Of a DNA stretch of 64,000 bases, positions 9,170-17,178 are shown piece by piece (position 1 is the first letter of the stretch; each line of letters opens with the position of its first letter). Source of the stretch: Alphaproteobacteria bacterium (GTDB lineage: Bacteria; Pseudomonadota; Alphaproteobacteria; UBA8366; GCA-2717185); the NCBI GenBank assembly GCA_012103325.1, contig WLWY01000009.1, forward strand, positions 1 to 64,000, read 5' to 3'. A program made the position numbers and the translations under genes. The notes under the pieces were generated by a model that was not told where the DNA came from, made no database searches, and was given only the letters and a program-made list of their open reading frames with translations.

Positions 9170-9297
9170 TGTTCTGATCGTGAAATTCAAAGGATTGAAT
9201 TTCGCGTGAATCAGCACACCAAAGATAAAAATTTAGTGTGATTCAGATCCTAATTTTACTCGCAGTTAATGCGAGTAATTTCAGAATCATCACACTA
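9167..9297. repeat. 131-bp twin-hairpin repeat, copy 1
   Basis: A non-coding element with ends TAGTGT and ACACTA. It folds into two adjacent hairpins: the first pairs CTGATCGTGAAATTC with GAATTTCGCGTGAATCAG, and the second pairs GTGTGATTC and ACTCGCA with TGCGAGT and GAATCATCACAC. A second copy of the same length, differing mainly at paired and spacer positions, is at 29617-29747. This copy fills the gap between two convergent genes exactly: each outer TAG serves as a stop codon. It could act as a bidirectional terminator or be a non-autonomous mobile element. Confidence 0.8.
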
Positions 9298-9699
9298 ATC
9301 CGAGGCCGGTTCCGCTTGCGGTAACCGCTGGCCATTCCGCTCTTCGAAGACGATGCGCACCGCCATGTCGATCGAGACGTTTTCCGGCGGGCAATTGACG
9401 ACGTTCATCATCATCCGGAAGCCATCGTCGAGATCGATTAGCGCCAGGACGTAGGGCGAGTCGGCTCGGAAGGCTGGCGTCGGGGCACGGTGGACGATCG
9501 AGAAAGTATGCACCTTGCCGCTGGGTTTGGCGTCCCGCCAATCCAGGTCGCGGCCGTCGCACTTCACGCAGAGCGCGCGCGGATAGAACTGAACATGGCC
9601 GCAGGCCTTGCAGGTTTGAACGATCAAACGTTCCTCGTTACAGGCATCCCAGAACGGTTGCGTATCCGCATTGGGGACGGGGACTGGTTTTTCCGTCAT
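9295..9699 (-). CDS. DUF35/OB-fold zinc-ribbon partner of a thiolase-like enzyme
   Basis: A 134-residue protein with an N-terminal helix, a rubredoxin-like zinc ribbon (C30, C33, C44, C47 in CKACGHVQFYPRALC and VKC) and a C-terminal OB fold (KVHTFSIVHRAP to PYVLALIDLDDG). This is the DUF35 family, whose members bind the adjacent SCP2-thiolase-like protein; in steroid degradation the ChsH2 DUF35 domain activates Ltp2. It is the last gene of the cluster with the thiolase-fold protein, three bases downstream of its stop. It probably completes a lyase or thiolase complex. Confidence 0.9.
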   Translation of the reverse strand: MTEKPVPVPNADTQPFWDACNEERLIVQTCKACGHVQFYPRALCVKCDGRDLDWRDAKPSGKVHTFSIVHRAPTPAFRADSPYVLALIDLDDGFRMMMNVVNCPPENVSIDMAVRIVFEERNGQRLPQAEPASD

Positions 9700-9702
9700 G
9701 GT

Positions 9703-10857
9703 TTAGGCCCTCCCGAGGATCAAGGAGCAATGCGCCGACAGGATTCCCCCATCGCCATGGACGAAAGCGACCTCCGCATCGGGGACTTGCCGTGCATCGG
9801 CTTCGCCCCGCAACTGCCGGACGGCTTCGACGACATGGTACATGCCGCCGGCCGCACCTGAATGACCGAAGGACAACAAACCGCCATGGGTGTTGCAAGG
9901 CAGGCGCCCGCCATGGGTCAGCTCGCCGTTTAGGGCCGCTTCGCCCGCCTCGCCCTTTTCATAGAAGCCGATCGATTCCAGTTCGATCAGCAGGGTGATG
10001 GTGAAGGAATCGTAGATTTCGGCGACATCGATATCGGCGTTCGTCACGCCGGCCGTACCGAAGGCTCTGGCCGCGGCGGTTTTACAGCCGAAATCGATTA
10101 ACGACGGCGCCGCGACAATGTGCTCGTGCGTATGTCCCTGTCCCGACCCGAGGACCTCAATGGGTCGCTTTCTCAGGTCCGCCCCGGCGTCGCCGGCACT
10201 GATCACGAGGGCCGCGCCGCCGTCGGAGATCAGGCAGCAATCGAGCAGCCGCAGTGGCGAACTGATGACGCGGGCGTTTGCGACGTCGTCCATGCTGATC
10301 GGCTTGGTCATATGCGCGTCAGGGTGCATTGCGGCGTGTTTGCGGTGCAGAACCGAAAGCGCGGCCAGATGCTCCAGCGTGGCGCCCGTCTCGTGGAGAT
10401 AGCGCTGCGCGACGAGGCCATAGGCCGCCGGAATGGAGATGCCGTAGGGCTGCTCGAACTGTGGATGGCCGAATTCCGACAGCGCGGCAACCGCCTTATC
10501 GCGGGTCATCCCAGTCAGCCGGTTGTCGCCGGTGACGCACAGCACATGCCGGCAGGTGCCCGATTGCACCAGAGCGGCGGCCTGCATCACCATCATCGCG
10601 CCGGTTGCGCCGCCGCCATGGAGCCCGGCGTTGAAGTTCGGTTCCGCGCCGACATACTCGCAGAAGGCGGAACTGAGCATCGGATAGTTCTCGCTCAGCG
10701 CATAGGCGCAAATGACACCGTCGATGTCGGAAAGCTTCAAGCCCGCATCGTCGAGCGCACCCAGTGCGGCCTCGGTATGCAGCGACATGCAAGTGCTGCC
10801 GGGAACCTCGCCGACCTTGGTGTTGTGAACGCCGCTGATGACCGCCTTTTTAGTCAT
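9703..10857 (-). CDS. SCP2-thiolase/Ltp2-like protein, probable acyl-CoA lyase
   Basis: A 384-residue thiolase-fold protein of the lipid-transfer-protein branch. Recognisable blocks are MTKKAVISGVHNTKVGEVPG, DAGLKLSDIDGVICAYALSE, SGTCRHVLCVTGDN, GVTNADIDVAEIYDSFTI and a C-terminal FVHGDGGILSAHCSLIL. Where true thiolases carry the nucleophilic cysteine the sequence reads GLHGGGATGAMM, with no cysteine. This is the situation in Ltp2-type aldolases, which release a ketone or aldehyde from a beta-hydroxyacyl-CoA and need a DUF35 partner. Such a partner is encoded immediately downstream. It overlaps the preceding hydratase gene by 8 bases (ATGACTAA). Confidence 0.85.
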   Translation of the reverse strand: MTKKAVISGVHNTKVGEVPGSTCMSLHTEAALGALDDAGLKLSDIDGVICAYALSENYPMLSSAFCEYVGAEPNFNAGLHGGGATGAMMVMQAAALVQSGTCRHVLCVTGDNRLTGMTRDKAVAALSEFGHPQFEQPYGISIPAAYGLVAQRYLHETGATLEHLAALSVLHRKHAAMHPDAHMTKPISMDDVANARVISSPLRLLDCCLISDGGAALVISAGDAGADLRKRPIEVLGSGQGHTHEHIVAAPSLIDFGCKTAAARAFGTAGVTNADIDVAEIYDSFTITLLIELESIGFYEKGEAGEAALNGELTHGGRLPCNTHGGLLSFGHSGAAGGMYHVVEAVRQLRGEADARQVPDAEVAFVHGDGGILSAHCSLILGRA

Positions 10858-11665
10858 CGCCGCCTACCTCGCGCTCCAGCGCGTCCCAGTCGTAGGCGAG
10901 CGGTTCCTTCTCCAGGAACCGGGCTACGGCGTCCTTGTGATAGTCGGAGTGCAGCGCCATGCCCTGCGCGTAGCCTTCCATCTCGCCGAGCGATTTCTGG
11001 TCCATATGGAAGGCGTTGTTGAGGATGTTCTTCGACATCCCGATGGCTTCGCGCGAACTGTGTCGGAAGTGCCCGGCGAATTCCATCGCTTTGTCGAACA
11101 GCGCATCCGTGTCGTAAATCCGGTATACGATGCCGAGTTCCTTGGCTTCCGCGGCGTCCAGGGTGCGCGCGGTGAAGACGATATCTTTGGCTGCCTGCAG
11201 GCCGACGATCCGCGGCAACAGGAAAAAGCCGCCCGCATCCGGCACCAGTCCGATGCGTCCGAACACCGCACAGAACCGTGCCCGCGGCGTGGCGAGAACG
11301 AAGTCGGCGGCCAGCGCCAGGTTGAAGCCCGCGCCAAAGGCGGGTCCGTCGACGGCGGCGATAACGGGCAGCTCCAGATTGACCAGCTCCGGCAACCAGA
11401 CATGGATGTTCTGAATGCGTTTTCGCGCAGACTGAACCGTGGTGCGGTCTCCCGTCAGCGCCTTGAGATCGCCGCCGGCGCAGAACGCGCCGCCCGCCCC
11501 GGTCAGGATCGCGGCTTTCAGGCTGTCGTCCTCGCGCATCCGCATGACGGCGTCGCACAGCTCCTCGCGCATCGCCATATTGAAGGCGTTGCGCTGCTTC
11601 GGACGGTTCAGGGTGACGATTGCAATCTCGTCGCGTACTTCGTATGTGATCGCTTCGTAATTCAT
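10850..11665 (-). CDS. Enoyl-CoA hydratase/isomerase, PaaG-like
   Basis: A 271-residue crotonase. The oxyanion-hole segment is GAGGAFCAGGDLKAL, and the second glycine-rich block is DGPAFGAGFNLALAADFVLA. The stretch FCAVFGRIGLVPDAGGFFLL has PDAGG with aspartate and lacks the first catalytic glutamate of classical hydratases, as in PaaG-type isomerases. The start at ATG 11665 is the first that fits the family; the open frame continues upstream only as a shadow of the SDR gene. It is the first gene of a minus-strand operon with the thiolase-fold and DUF35 genes, and diverges from the SDR across 94 bases. Confidence 0.9.
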   Translation of the reverse strand: MNYEAITYEVRDEIAIVTLNRPKQRNAFNMAMREELCDAVMRMREDDSLKAAILTGAGGAFCAGGDLKALTGDRTTVQSARKRIQNIHVWLPELVNLELPVIAAVDGPAFGAGFNLALAADFVLATPRARFCAVFGRIGLVPDAGGFFLLPRIVGLQAAKDIVFTARTLDAAEAKELGIVYRIYDTDALFDKAMEFAGHFRHSSREAIGMSKNILNNAFHMDQKSLGEMEGYAQGMALHSDYHKDAVARFLEKEPLAYDWDALEREVGGDD

Positions 11666-11759
11666 GGTGGATTCCGGATTGGTGCGGCGACTAAACGCAG
11701 GGACCTTTGGTATAGGCCGTGACAGGATCGGATTGAAATAATTTGTGAAGGAAAAAGAA

Positions 11760-12680
11760 ATGTCGGACGGAAAAATGCTCGAGGGCAAGGTCGCGGTCGT
11801 GACCGGCGCGGGACGCGGGATCGGACGCGGTTTTGCGATGATGATGGCGGCGCACGGCGCCAAGGTCGTCGTCAATGATCTGGGCGGCTCGGTGAGCGGC
11901 GAGGGCGAGGATAGCGGTCCGGCTTTCGAGGTCGTGAACGAAATCCGCGGCGCTGGTGGCGAAGCGGTCATGAACAATGGCAGTGTTTCCGACTGGGACG
12001 GCGCGCATCGCATGGTGCAGCAGGCCGTCGACGAGTTCGGCAAGATCGATATCGTCATCAACAATGCCGGCATCCTGCGCGACAAGATCTTCCACCGCAT
12101 GACGGAAGAAGACTGGGACAGCGTGATCAGCGTGCATCTCAAGGGTAGCTTCAATGTCAGCCTCGCCGCCGCCGACCACTTCCGCGCGCAGGAATCCGGC
12201 TGCTTCATGCATATGACGTCGACGTCGGGTCTAGTTGGGAATTTCGGGCAGGCGAATTACGCCGCGGCCAAGCTCGGCATCGCCGGTCTGTCGAAGTCGA
12301 TCGCCTTGGATATGGCGCGCTTTAATGTGCGCTCCAATTGCATCACGCCGTTTGCGTGGAGCCGCATGATCGGCTCGATCCCGCAAGATACGGAAGTGCA
12401 GCGCGCGCGGGTTGCGAAGATCAAGGAGATGACGCCGGAAAAGATCGCGCCGATGGCAGTCTTCCTGGTCAGCGATGCGGCGTCGGAAGTGTCGGGGCAG
12501 ATCTTCGGCGTCCGCAACAACGAGATCTTCCTGATGGGGCAGTCGCGGCCGCTGCGCTCGGTGCACCGGGGCGAGGGCTGGACACCGGAATTGATCGCCG
12601 AGCATGCCTACCCGGCGATGAAAGCGCACTTCTACCCGCTCGACCGCTCGGAAGACGTCTTTAGCTGGGACCCGATCTAA
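11760..12680 (+). CDS. SDR family oxidoreductase, 3-hydroxyacyl-CoA dehydrogenase-like
   Basis: A 306-residue short-chain dehydrogenase. Visible motifs: NAD(P) loop TGAGRGIGRGF, VNDLGGSV after beta-2, NNAG (INNAGILRD), catalytic serine in MTSTSGLVG and the YAAAK pair (NYAAAKLGI). The wording VVNDLGGSVSGEG and the lack of a C-terminal hydratase domain resemble the dehydrogenase half of multifunctional enzyme type 2. AAGGA lies a few bases before ATG 11760; a GTG at 11745 is less likely. It is divergent from the crotonase/thiolase operon and probably supplies the oxidation step of the same CoA-thioester pathway. Confidence 0.9.
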   Translation: MSDGKMLEGKVAVVTGAGRGIGRGFAMMMAAHGAKVVVNDLGGSVSGEGEDSGPAFEVVNEIRGAGGEAVMNNGSVSDWDGAHRMVQQAVDEFGKIDIVINNAGILRDKIFHRMTEEDWDSVISVHLKGSFNVSLAAADHFRAQESGCFMHMTSTSGLVGNFGQANYAAAKLGIAGLSKSIALDMARFNVRSNCITPFAWSRMIGSIPQDTEVQRARVAKIKEMTPEKIAPMAVFLVSDAASEVSGQIFGVRNNEIFLMGQSRPLRSVHRGEGWTPELIAEHAYPAMKAHFYPLDRSEDVFSWDPI

Positions 12681-12700
12681 AGGAGATACCCATCCCGGCC

Positions 12701-12872
12701 GAGATCTTCGCGTGATTGTGAATGGAGCCGCCGTCCACCCCCACCTTAGTCCTCCCCCCTCAAGGGGGAGGAGAACACCTCGTTGATCTGTCTGAGTTAT
12801 CCCTTCCCCCTTGAGGGGGGAAGGCTAGGAAGGGGGTGGAAACGGTTCCTGTAGCAATATTCCGCAGGCGTC
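12701..12872. mobile_element. MITE-like palindromic element, copy 1 (decayed ends)
   Basis: An intergenic element with outer inverted ends GAGATCTTCGCGTGATTG and AGACGCCTGCGGAATATTG (read inwards). The interior has GGAGCCGCCGTCCACCCC and two hairpins built on CCTCCCCC...GGGGGAGG and CCTTCCCCC...GGGGGAAGG. The same organisation recurs at 32393-32589 and 42148-43484. Its right end touches the stop codon of the RidA gene. It is too short to encode a protein and looks like a non-autonomous element moved by an IS5-type transposase. Confidence 0.7.
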
Positions 12873-13220
12873 TTAGAGCGCTGCCGTTACCATGATCTCG
12901 ATATAAAGATCGGGCACCGCGAGCTTCGCTTCCACCGTGGCGCGGGCCGGCGGATTGGCGGGGTCGATCCACTCGACCCAGATTTCGTTCATGTCGGCCC
13001 AGGTGCCGATGTCGGTCAGCCAGATCTGCGCCGCCAGAATTTTCGATTTGTTCGTCCCAGCCTGCGCGAGGTAGTCGTCGATCGTGTCGAGGATCTGTTT
13101 GCACTGCCCTTTGACGTCCTGCGAGCGGTCGCTGGCGGTGAGGCCGGACAGATAGACCGTATCGCCGCTGATGACGGCCTTGCTCATGAGTTTGTTGGTG
13201 TCGATGCGTTTGATGGACAT
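12873..13220 (-). CDS. RidA family protein
   Basis: A 115-residue YjgF/YER057c/UK114 fold protein started at MSIKRIDTNK (13220); the longer frame to 13307 has no family match. It has TVYLSGLTASDRSQDVKGQC, the helix ILDTIDDYLAQAGTNKSKIL, and the C-terminal ARATVEAKLAVPDLYIEIMV, whose arginine binds the substrate carboxylate in RidA enzymes. It probably deaminates reactive enamine/imine intermediates or acts in a related detoxification. It is convergent with the SDR across the MITE and has a hairpin-rich upstream region (13258-13402). Confidence 0.9.
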   Translation of the reverse strand: MSIKRIDTNKLMSKAVISGDTVYLSGLTASDRSQDVKGQCKQILDTIDDYLAQAGTNKSKILAAQIWLTDIGTWADMNEIWVEWIDPANPPARATVEAKLAVPDLYIEIMVTAAL

Positions 13221-13257
13221 GGCGTCCCTCCCTGTGTGATGCGTGAACGTGATGGTA

Positions 13258-13402
13258 GTACTAGACCAGATCGGGATTGTTTGGAATCGCCTTCGGCGAT
13301 CCAACAATCGCGTGAATCTGGTCTAGCTTATTGATGGCGAGCGGATTCACAAGATTATCCGAACCCATAAAATGGGTTCGTCTAACCTTGATCCGCTCTT
13401 AG
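13258..13402. repeat. Twin-hairpin element, diverged type
   Basis: Two consecutive imperfect hairpins. The first pairs CTAGACCAGAT...ATCGCC with GGCGAT...ATCTGGTCTAG around a TTC loop. The second pairs AGCGGATT...CGAACCCAT with ATGGGTTCG...ATCCGCT. Total length and layout resemble the 131-bp repeat at 9167 and 29617, with the shared string CGTGAATC on the right arm of hairpin 1 but mostly different stems. A partial relative of hairpin 1 follows putA near 24012-24041. It lies between the RidA gene and a divergently oriented gene. Confidence 0.55.
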
Positions 13403-13440
13403 GGCGTTGAGCAGTGCCGACAAGTAAGAAGGAATTGAAC

Positions 13441-13809
13441 ATGATTGAGGATGTTGCCGCAAAGGTGAATGCCGATACCGCGCTGGTTCGGCGCGGCCGG
13501 TATGTGAGCTTGGATTTTTTGGTCGGTATCGGCGATACGGATTACATCGTCGCCGTGCGCGAAGGCCGTGTTATGTCGGTCGGGAAGCGTCGCCTCCCGT
13601 TGGAATCCGTCAGCTTCGCCATCCGGGCCGGCCGCGATGTTTGGACTGAACATTGGAAGCCGATGCCCAAGCGAGACCGGCATGATTTGTTCAATATGGT
13701 TTCCGCAGGGCTGGCGACGCTCGACGGTGATCTGCTGCCGTTTATGCAGAACCTGCAATATTTCAAAGACGTTCTGGCATCACCCCGCGCCGCCGCAGGG
13801 GAGGCGTAG
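13441..13809 (+). CDS. Small protein, possibly SCP2-like sterol-carrier fold
   Basis: A 122-residue protein starting at ATG 13441 with AAGGA about 11 bases upstream. The pattern YIVAVREGRVMSVGKR, an aromatic patch (WTEHWKPMP) and the C-terminal FNMVSAGLATLDGDLLPFMQ resemble SCP2-type lipid-carrier domains. There is no signal peptide or membrane segment. It ends two bases before the alpha/beta hydrolase start, so the two are almost certainly co-transcribed; it may bind or present the hydrolase substrate. The fold assignment is a guess from pattern. Confidence 0.6.
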   Translation: MIEDVAAKVNADTALVRRGRYVSLDFLVGIGDTDYIVAVREGRVMSVGKRRLPLESVSFAIRAGRDVWTEHWKPMPKRDRHDLFNMVSAGLATLDGDLLPFMQNLQYFKDVLASPRAAAGEA

Positions 13810-13811
13810 GC

Positions 13812-14654
13812 ATGCCCGATTTCGAACCGATCACCGGACGCTATTTCACCATGACGGTCGCGGGCGAGGCGGTGCGCATTTATGTCGAGGAGGCGGGCAG
13901 CGGCGTGCCGCTGGTCTGTCTGCATACGGCCGGGTCGGACGGGCGGCAGTTCCGCCACCTGATGTGCGATCCGGCGATAACCGATCATTACCGGGTCATC
14001 GCCTTCGATATGCCCTGGCACGGCAAGTCGAACCCGCCGGCTGGCTGGGAAAATCGCGAATATCAACTCACGACCGAGTCGTACAAGGAAATGGTGATCG
14101 CCTTTTGCCAGGCGATGGAACTGGATAAGCCCGTTGTGATGGGGTGTTCGATGGGGGGGCGGATCGTCCTGCATTTGGCGCTCGAGCGGCCGGACGATTT
14201 CCGCGCGGTGATTGCGCTGGAAGGCGCCGACCGCTTGGAGCCCTATTACGAGACAGAATGGCTGCACCGGCCGGACATCCATGGCGGTATGGTTAGCGCC
14301 GCTTTCGTTTCCGGACAGGTCGCGCCGCAAAGCCCGGACGAATATCGCCATGAAACGCTGTGGCATTACATGCAGGGCGGCCCGGGCATCTTCAAGGGCG
14401 ATCTCTATTTCTATTGGATCGACGGACATTTCGACGACCGCTCGGCGCAAATCGATACCGGCCGCTGTCCCGTCTATTTGCTGTCCGGCGAGTATGATTG
14501 CTCCTGCACGCCGGAACGCACCGAAGCGACGGCCTCGAGAATCAAAGGATCGAAGGCCGTCATCATGGAAGGCATGGGGCATTTCCCGATGTCCGAAAAC
14601 CCAGCCCTATTCCGCGAACACATCCTGCCGGTGCTGGATGAGATTCGCGCTTAA
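13812..14654 (+). CDS. Alpha/beta-fold hydrolase
   Basis: A 280-residue hydrolase. The oxyanion region LVCLHTAGSDGRQFRHL follows strand 3, the nucleophile elbow is GCSMGG with S113, and the histidine is H257 in MEGMGHFPMSENP. An acidic residue in LLSGEYDCSC near 230 would complete the triad. The HTAGSDGR oxyanion loop is seen in hydrolases of aromatic and terpenoid catabolism that cut C-C or ester bonds. It is the second gene of a three-gene plus-strand run (small protein, hydrolase, isomerase). Confidence 0.85.
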   Translation: MPDFEPITGRYFTMTVAGEAVRIYVEEAGSGVPLVCLHTAGSDGRQFRHLMCDPAITDHYRVIAFDMPWHGKSNPPAGWENREYQLTTESYKEMVIAFCQAMELDKPVVMGCSMGGRIVLHLALERPDDFRAVIALEGADRLEPYYETEWLHRPDIHGGMVSAAFVSGQVAPQSPDEYRHETLWHYMQGGPGIFKGDLYFYWIDGHFDDRSAQIDTGRCPVYLLSGEYDCSCTPERTEATASRIKGSKAVIMEGMGHFPMSENPALFREHILPVLDEIRA

Positions 14655-14672
14655 CCGAAAGAGCCAAAAAAA

Positions 14673-15245
14673 ATGACCGCAATCCCTCTCTATATCGACC
14701 TGAAAAGCCCTTTTTCATACGTCGCGGCACATCGCGCGCTGGCGTTTTCGCGCGCCGGGAAAGCGGAATTCGACTGGCTTCCCTTCACTCTGGATATCGC
14801 GGGCCGCGCCGGTAACCCCGGCTGGCAGCGCCGCATTCGGTATCAGTACCGAGACGTTCGCCGGTTCGCGACGCCGCTTGGACTGACGATCCGCGGGCCC
14901 GAGAAAGTGTATGATTCCACGGTTGCCCAAATCGGTCTGCTGTACGCGAAGCAGGCCGGTGTGCATGAAACCTATATCGAGACGGTTTACGCGCTGTTCT
15001 TCAGCCGTGAACTCGCACCGGACGATGTCTCCGCAGTGCAGGCCCAGCTCGCCGCATGCGGATGCGACGCGGATGGGTTCCCGGCTTTTCTCGAAGGGGT
15101 GGGCCCAAGGTTGCTGGAATCAATTCGGGCGGAGGCGGATGAGGCGGGCGTGTTCGGCGTACCGAGCCTTATCGTCGGTGGCGAACTCTTCTGGGGGCAG
15201 GACCGGCTGGATATCGCGCTTGAGCGGGCAGGCCTATCGGTTTAG
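14673..15245 (+). CDS. 2-hydroxychromene-2-carboxylate isomerase family (kappa-GST/DsbA fold)
   Basis: A 190-residue thioredoxin-fold protein. The N-terminal DLKSPFSYVA loop places a serine where kappa-class GSTs and HCCA isomerase bind glutathione. GVFGVPSLIVGGELFWGQDRLD near the end is the family cis-proline and C-terminal signature. It may isomerise an aromatic ring-cleavage intermediate with glutathione, or act as a general GSH transferase. It follows the hydrolase by 18 bases and converges with the hydratase gene, overlapping its end by 4 bases. A paralogue is at 32597-33196. Confidence 0.85.
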   Translation: MTAIPLYIDLKSPFSYVAAHRALAFSRAGKAEFDWLPFTLDIAGRAGNPGWQRRIRYQYRDVRRFATPLGLTIRGPEKVYDSTVAQIGLLYAKQAGVHETYIETVYALFFSRELAPDDVSAVQAQLAACGCDADGFPAFLEGVGPRLLESIRAEADEAGVFGVPSLIVGGELFWGQDRLDIALERAGLSV

Positions 15246-16033
15246 CCCGATGAACCGGCATCGCTGAACGCCGCCTCAACCGCGCCAAGATCCCCGAAAT
15301 CGGCGACGACAGTATCGCCGGCCTTGATGTCGAGCAATCCGGAACAGGTCCCGGTCGTGACGGTTTCGCCGGCCTTGAGGCCGTCCCGCTCCCGCTCGTG
15401 GTTGGCGAGCCAGAGCAGAACGTTGAGCGGGTCGCCGAGCGCGCGCTGCCCTTCGCCTTCGGCGCGGACGGTGCCGTTCAGCGAGACCGTCAACCGGTGC
15501 GACGGCAGATCGAAGCGCCGCCAATCTTCGATGAACGTGCCGGTGATAAGCGCGATATTGGCGCCGCCATCCGCCGTCGTTGCCTGTCGGCCCGCGCCCG
15601 TCAGGCCGCCGGCCAAACGCGAGCCAACGATTTCCAGCGCCGGCGCCACACCCAGCACCGCATCCGCAACGTCTAAAATTGCGTAATCCGTTGTGCGCGG
15701 TGGCAAGTCGGTCCGGAGCTGGAAGGCAAATTCGGCCTCCAGCTTCACGTCGTGCGCCGCGAAGACGGGTACCGCCGCGGGGCTGTCGAAGCAGAATTGT
15801 TTCGGGACCCGCGCAGCACCCGGCTCCGTCGTGCCCAGCGCCGCCTGCGCCTCGGCGCTTGTCGACCCGACCTTCCAGCTATCGAATGAGCCTCCGATTA
15901 AGGCATGCACCTGTCTTTGCACTGTGTAGGCGGCCTCACGCGAGTCCCCGATTTCACCGTTTCCAATCGCGACAGTAGTGCCTTCCAGACGCGCGCGGCA
16001 TAGCCGTTCTGCCAGATCAATCCTTAACGACAT
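15242..16033 (-). CDS. 2-keto-4-pentenoate hydratase-like (FAH superfamily) protein
   Basis: A 263-residue hydratase/decarboxylase-type protein. LEAEFAFQLRTDLPPR is the metal-binding E-x-E region, ALEIVGSRL continues the core, and the segment QRALGDPLNVLLWLANHERERD with the C-terminal AGETVTTGTCSGLLDIKAGD is typical of MhpD/XylJ/DmpE enzymes. These hydrate 2-oxopent-4-enoates after meta-cleavage. Together with the convergent HCCA-isomerase-like and hydrolase genes it suggests a ring-cleavage or related acid catabolism, although no ring-cleavage dioxygenase is visible here. Confidence 0.85.
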   Translation of the reverse strand: MSLRIDLAERLCRARLEGTTVAIGNGEIGDSREAAYTVQRQVHALIGGSFDSWKVGSTSAEAQAALGTTEPGAARVPKQFCFDSPAAVPVFAAHDVKLEAEFAFQLRTDLPPRTTDYAILDVADAVLGVAPALEIVGSRLAGGLTGAGRQATTADGGANIALITGTFIEDWRRFDLPSHRLTVSLNGTVRAEGEGQRALGDPLNVLLWLANHERERDGLKAGETVTTGTCSGLLDIKAGDTVVADFGDLGAVEAAFSDAGSSG

Positions 16034-16194
16034 CGTCGCGATCCTCCACCTTATCCATAATGCTCCTGTCAGATTATAGAGTGCAGCAACATTCGCTTGC
16101 TTACGATTTATTAGGTTTATTTTCGCATGATATTCCGGTTTCCCGCATCGGTTGTGGCGGGTTGTGCTGACATCTTGTTTGGGAGTGGCTTAAG

Positions 16195-16626
16195 GTGCCT
16201 GCCGGTCCATCATTGGACACCGAACCGCTATCCGTCCTCATCGTGGAGGATGATATCGATATGGCTCGGCTTATCGAGGCCCTGCTGCGGGACATGGGGG
16301 TCACGAATATCGGCCGGGCCCGGAACGGCAAGCAGGCGATCGATAATCTTCGAAAGAATCTCCATAATTACGATTTGATCATTTCCGATTGGCAGATGCC
16401 TGAAATATCGGGCATCGAACTGCTAAGGGAAGTCCGAAAACGGCGTCCCGAGCTTCCGTTTCTTATGCTGACCGTCAATTCGGGCAGCGAAGAGATCTTG
16501 GCCGCAAAAGATGCGCAAGTGACGGCCTATATGTCGAAGCCGTTCAAGGCACGCGACTTACAGTTGAAAATCCTGACCATTACTGGGCGGATTGTTCCGA
16601 AACAGCTCACCGTTTCGATCTGTTAG
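16195..16626 (+). CDS. Single-domain (CheY-like) response regulator, paralogue 1
   Basis: A 143-residue receiver domain without an output domain. The acidic pocket is VEDD (19-20), the phospho-acceptor is D65 in LIISDWQMP, T93 lies in FLMLTVN, and K115 is in YMSKPFKA. The start is a GTG with GGGAG 9 bases upstream. It lies on the plus strand 114 bases before a second, clearly paralogous receiver. No histidine kinase is encoded nearby. It probably relays phosphate or tunes flagellar or other signalling; the partner is unknown. Confidence 0.9.
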   Translation: MPAGPSLDTEPLSVLIVEDDIDMARLIEALLRDMGVTNIGRARNGKQAIDNLRKNLHNYDLIISDWQMPEISGIELLREVRKRRPELPFLMLTVNSGSEEILAAKDAQVTAYMSKPFKARDLQLKILTITGRIVPKQLTVSIC

Positions 16627-16740
16627 CCGGTTAAAGCGCGTCTACGGACCATCAATCCCTAACGCTTTCTTAAGATTGTGTTTCCATGATCTTTGCAGTG
16701 AATGATGTTAACCATGGCGTAGTACGCCGGGGAGTATGCG

Positions 16741-17178
16741 ATGCATAATGCACGATCGGCGTCGTCGGAAAAGGGACTGTCGGTTCTGATCGTGGATGAT
16801 GATGTCGATATGATTCGAATGATCGATACGGTTCTCCGCGACGCCGGTGCAACGCATATTCAGCGAGCCCGCGACGGCCGGCAGGCGATTAACGATCTGC
16901 GAAAGAATCTGGATGTCTATGATCTGATCATTTCCGACTGGGAAATGCCGGAAGTGAACGGTTTGGAACTGCTTCAGCAGGTCCGAATTCGACGTCCCGA
17001 ACTTCCTTTCATCATGTTGACCGGCCGATCCAAAAAAGAAGAAATCCTTGCCGCCGTTCAAGCCAATGTGACGGCCTATATTTCAAAACCGTTTGCTGCG
17101 CACGAGCTGAAGAAAAAGATCTTGGCAATTAGCAACAAACCGGAGCCGCGAGAATACGACGTCGTCGAAGTTTGTTAG
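16741..17178 (+). CDS. Single-domain (CheY-like) response regulator, paralogue 2
   Basis: A 145-residue receiver domain with VDDD pocket residues, D66 in LIISDWEMP as the phospho-acceptor, T94 in FIMLTGR and K116 in YISKPFAA. It shares the strings ARDGRQAINDLRKNL and LIISDW with the neighbouring regulator (ARNGKQAIDNLRKNL), indicating a local duplication. It has its own ribosome-binding site (GGGGAG). Its end overlaps the convergent glycosyltransferase gene by 4 bases. A third relative starts at 63808. Confidence 0.9.
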   Translation: MHNARSASSEKGLSVLIVDDDVDMIRMIDTVLRDAGATHIQRARDGRQAINDLRKNLDVYDLIISDWEMPEVNGLELLQQVRIRRPELPFIMLTGRSKKEEILAAVQANVTAYISKPFAAHELKKKILAISNKPEPREYDVVEVC

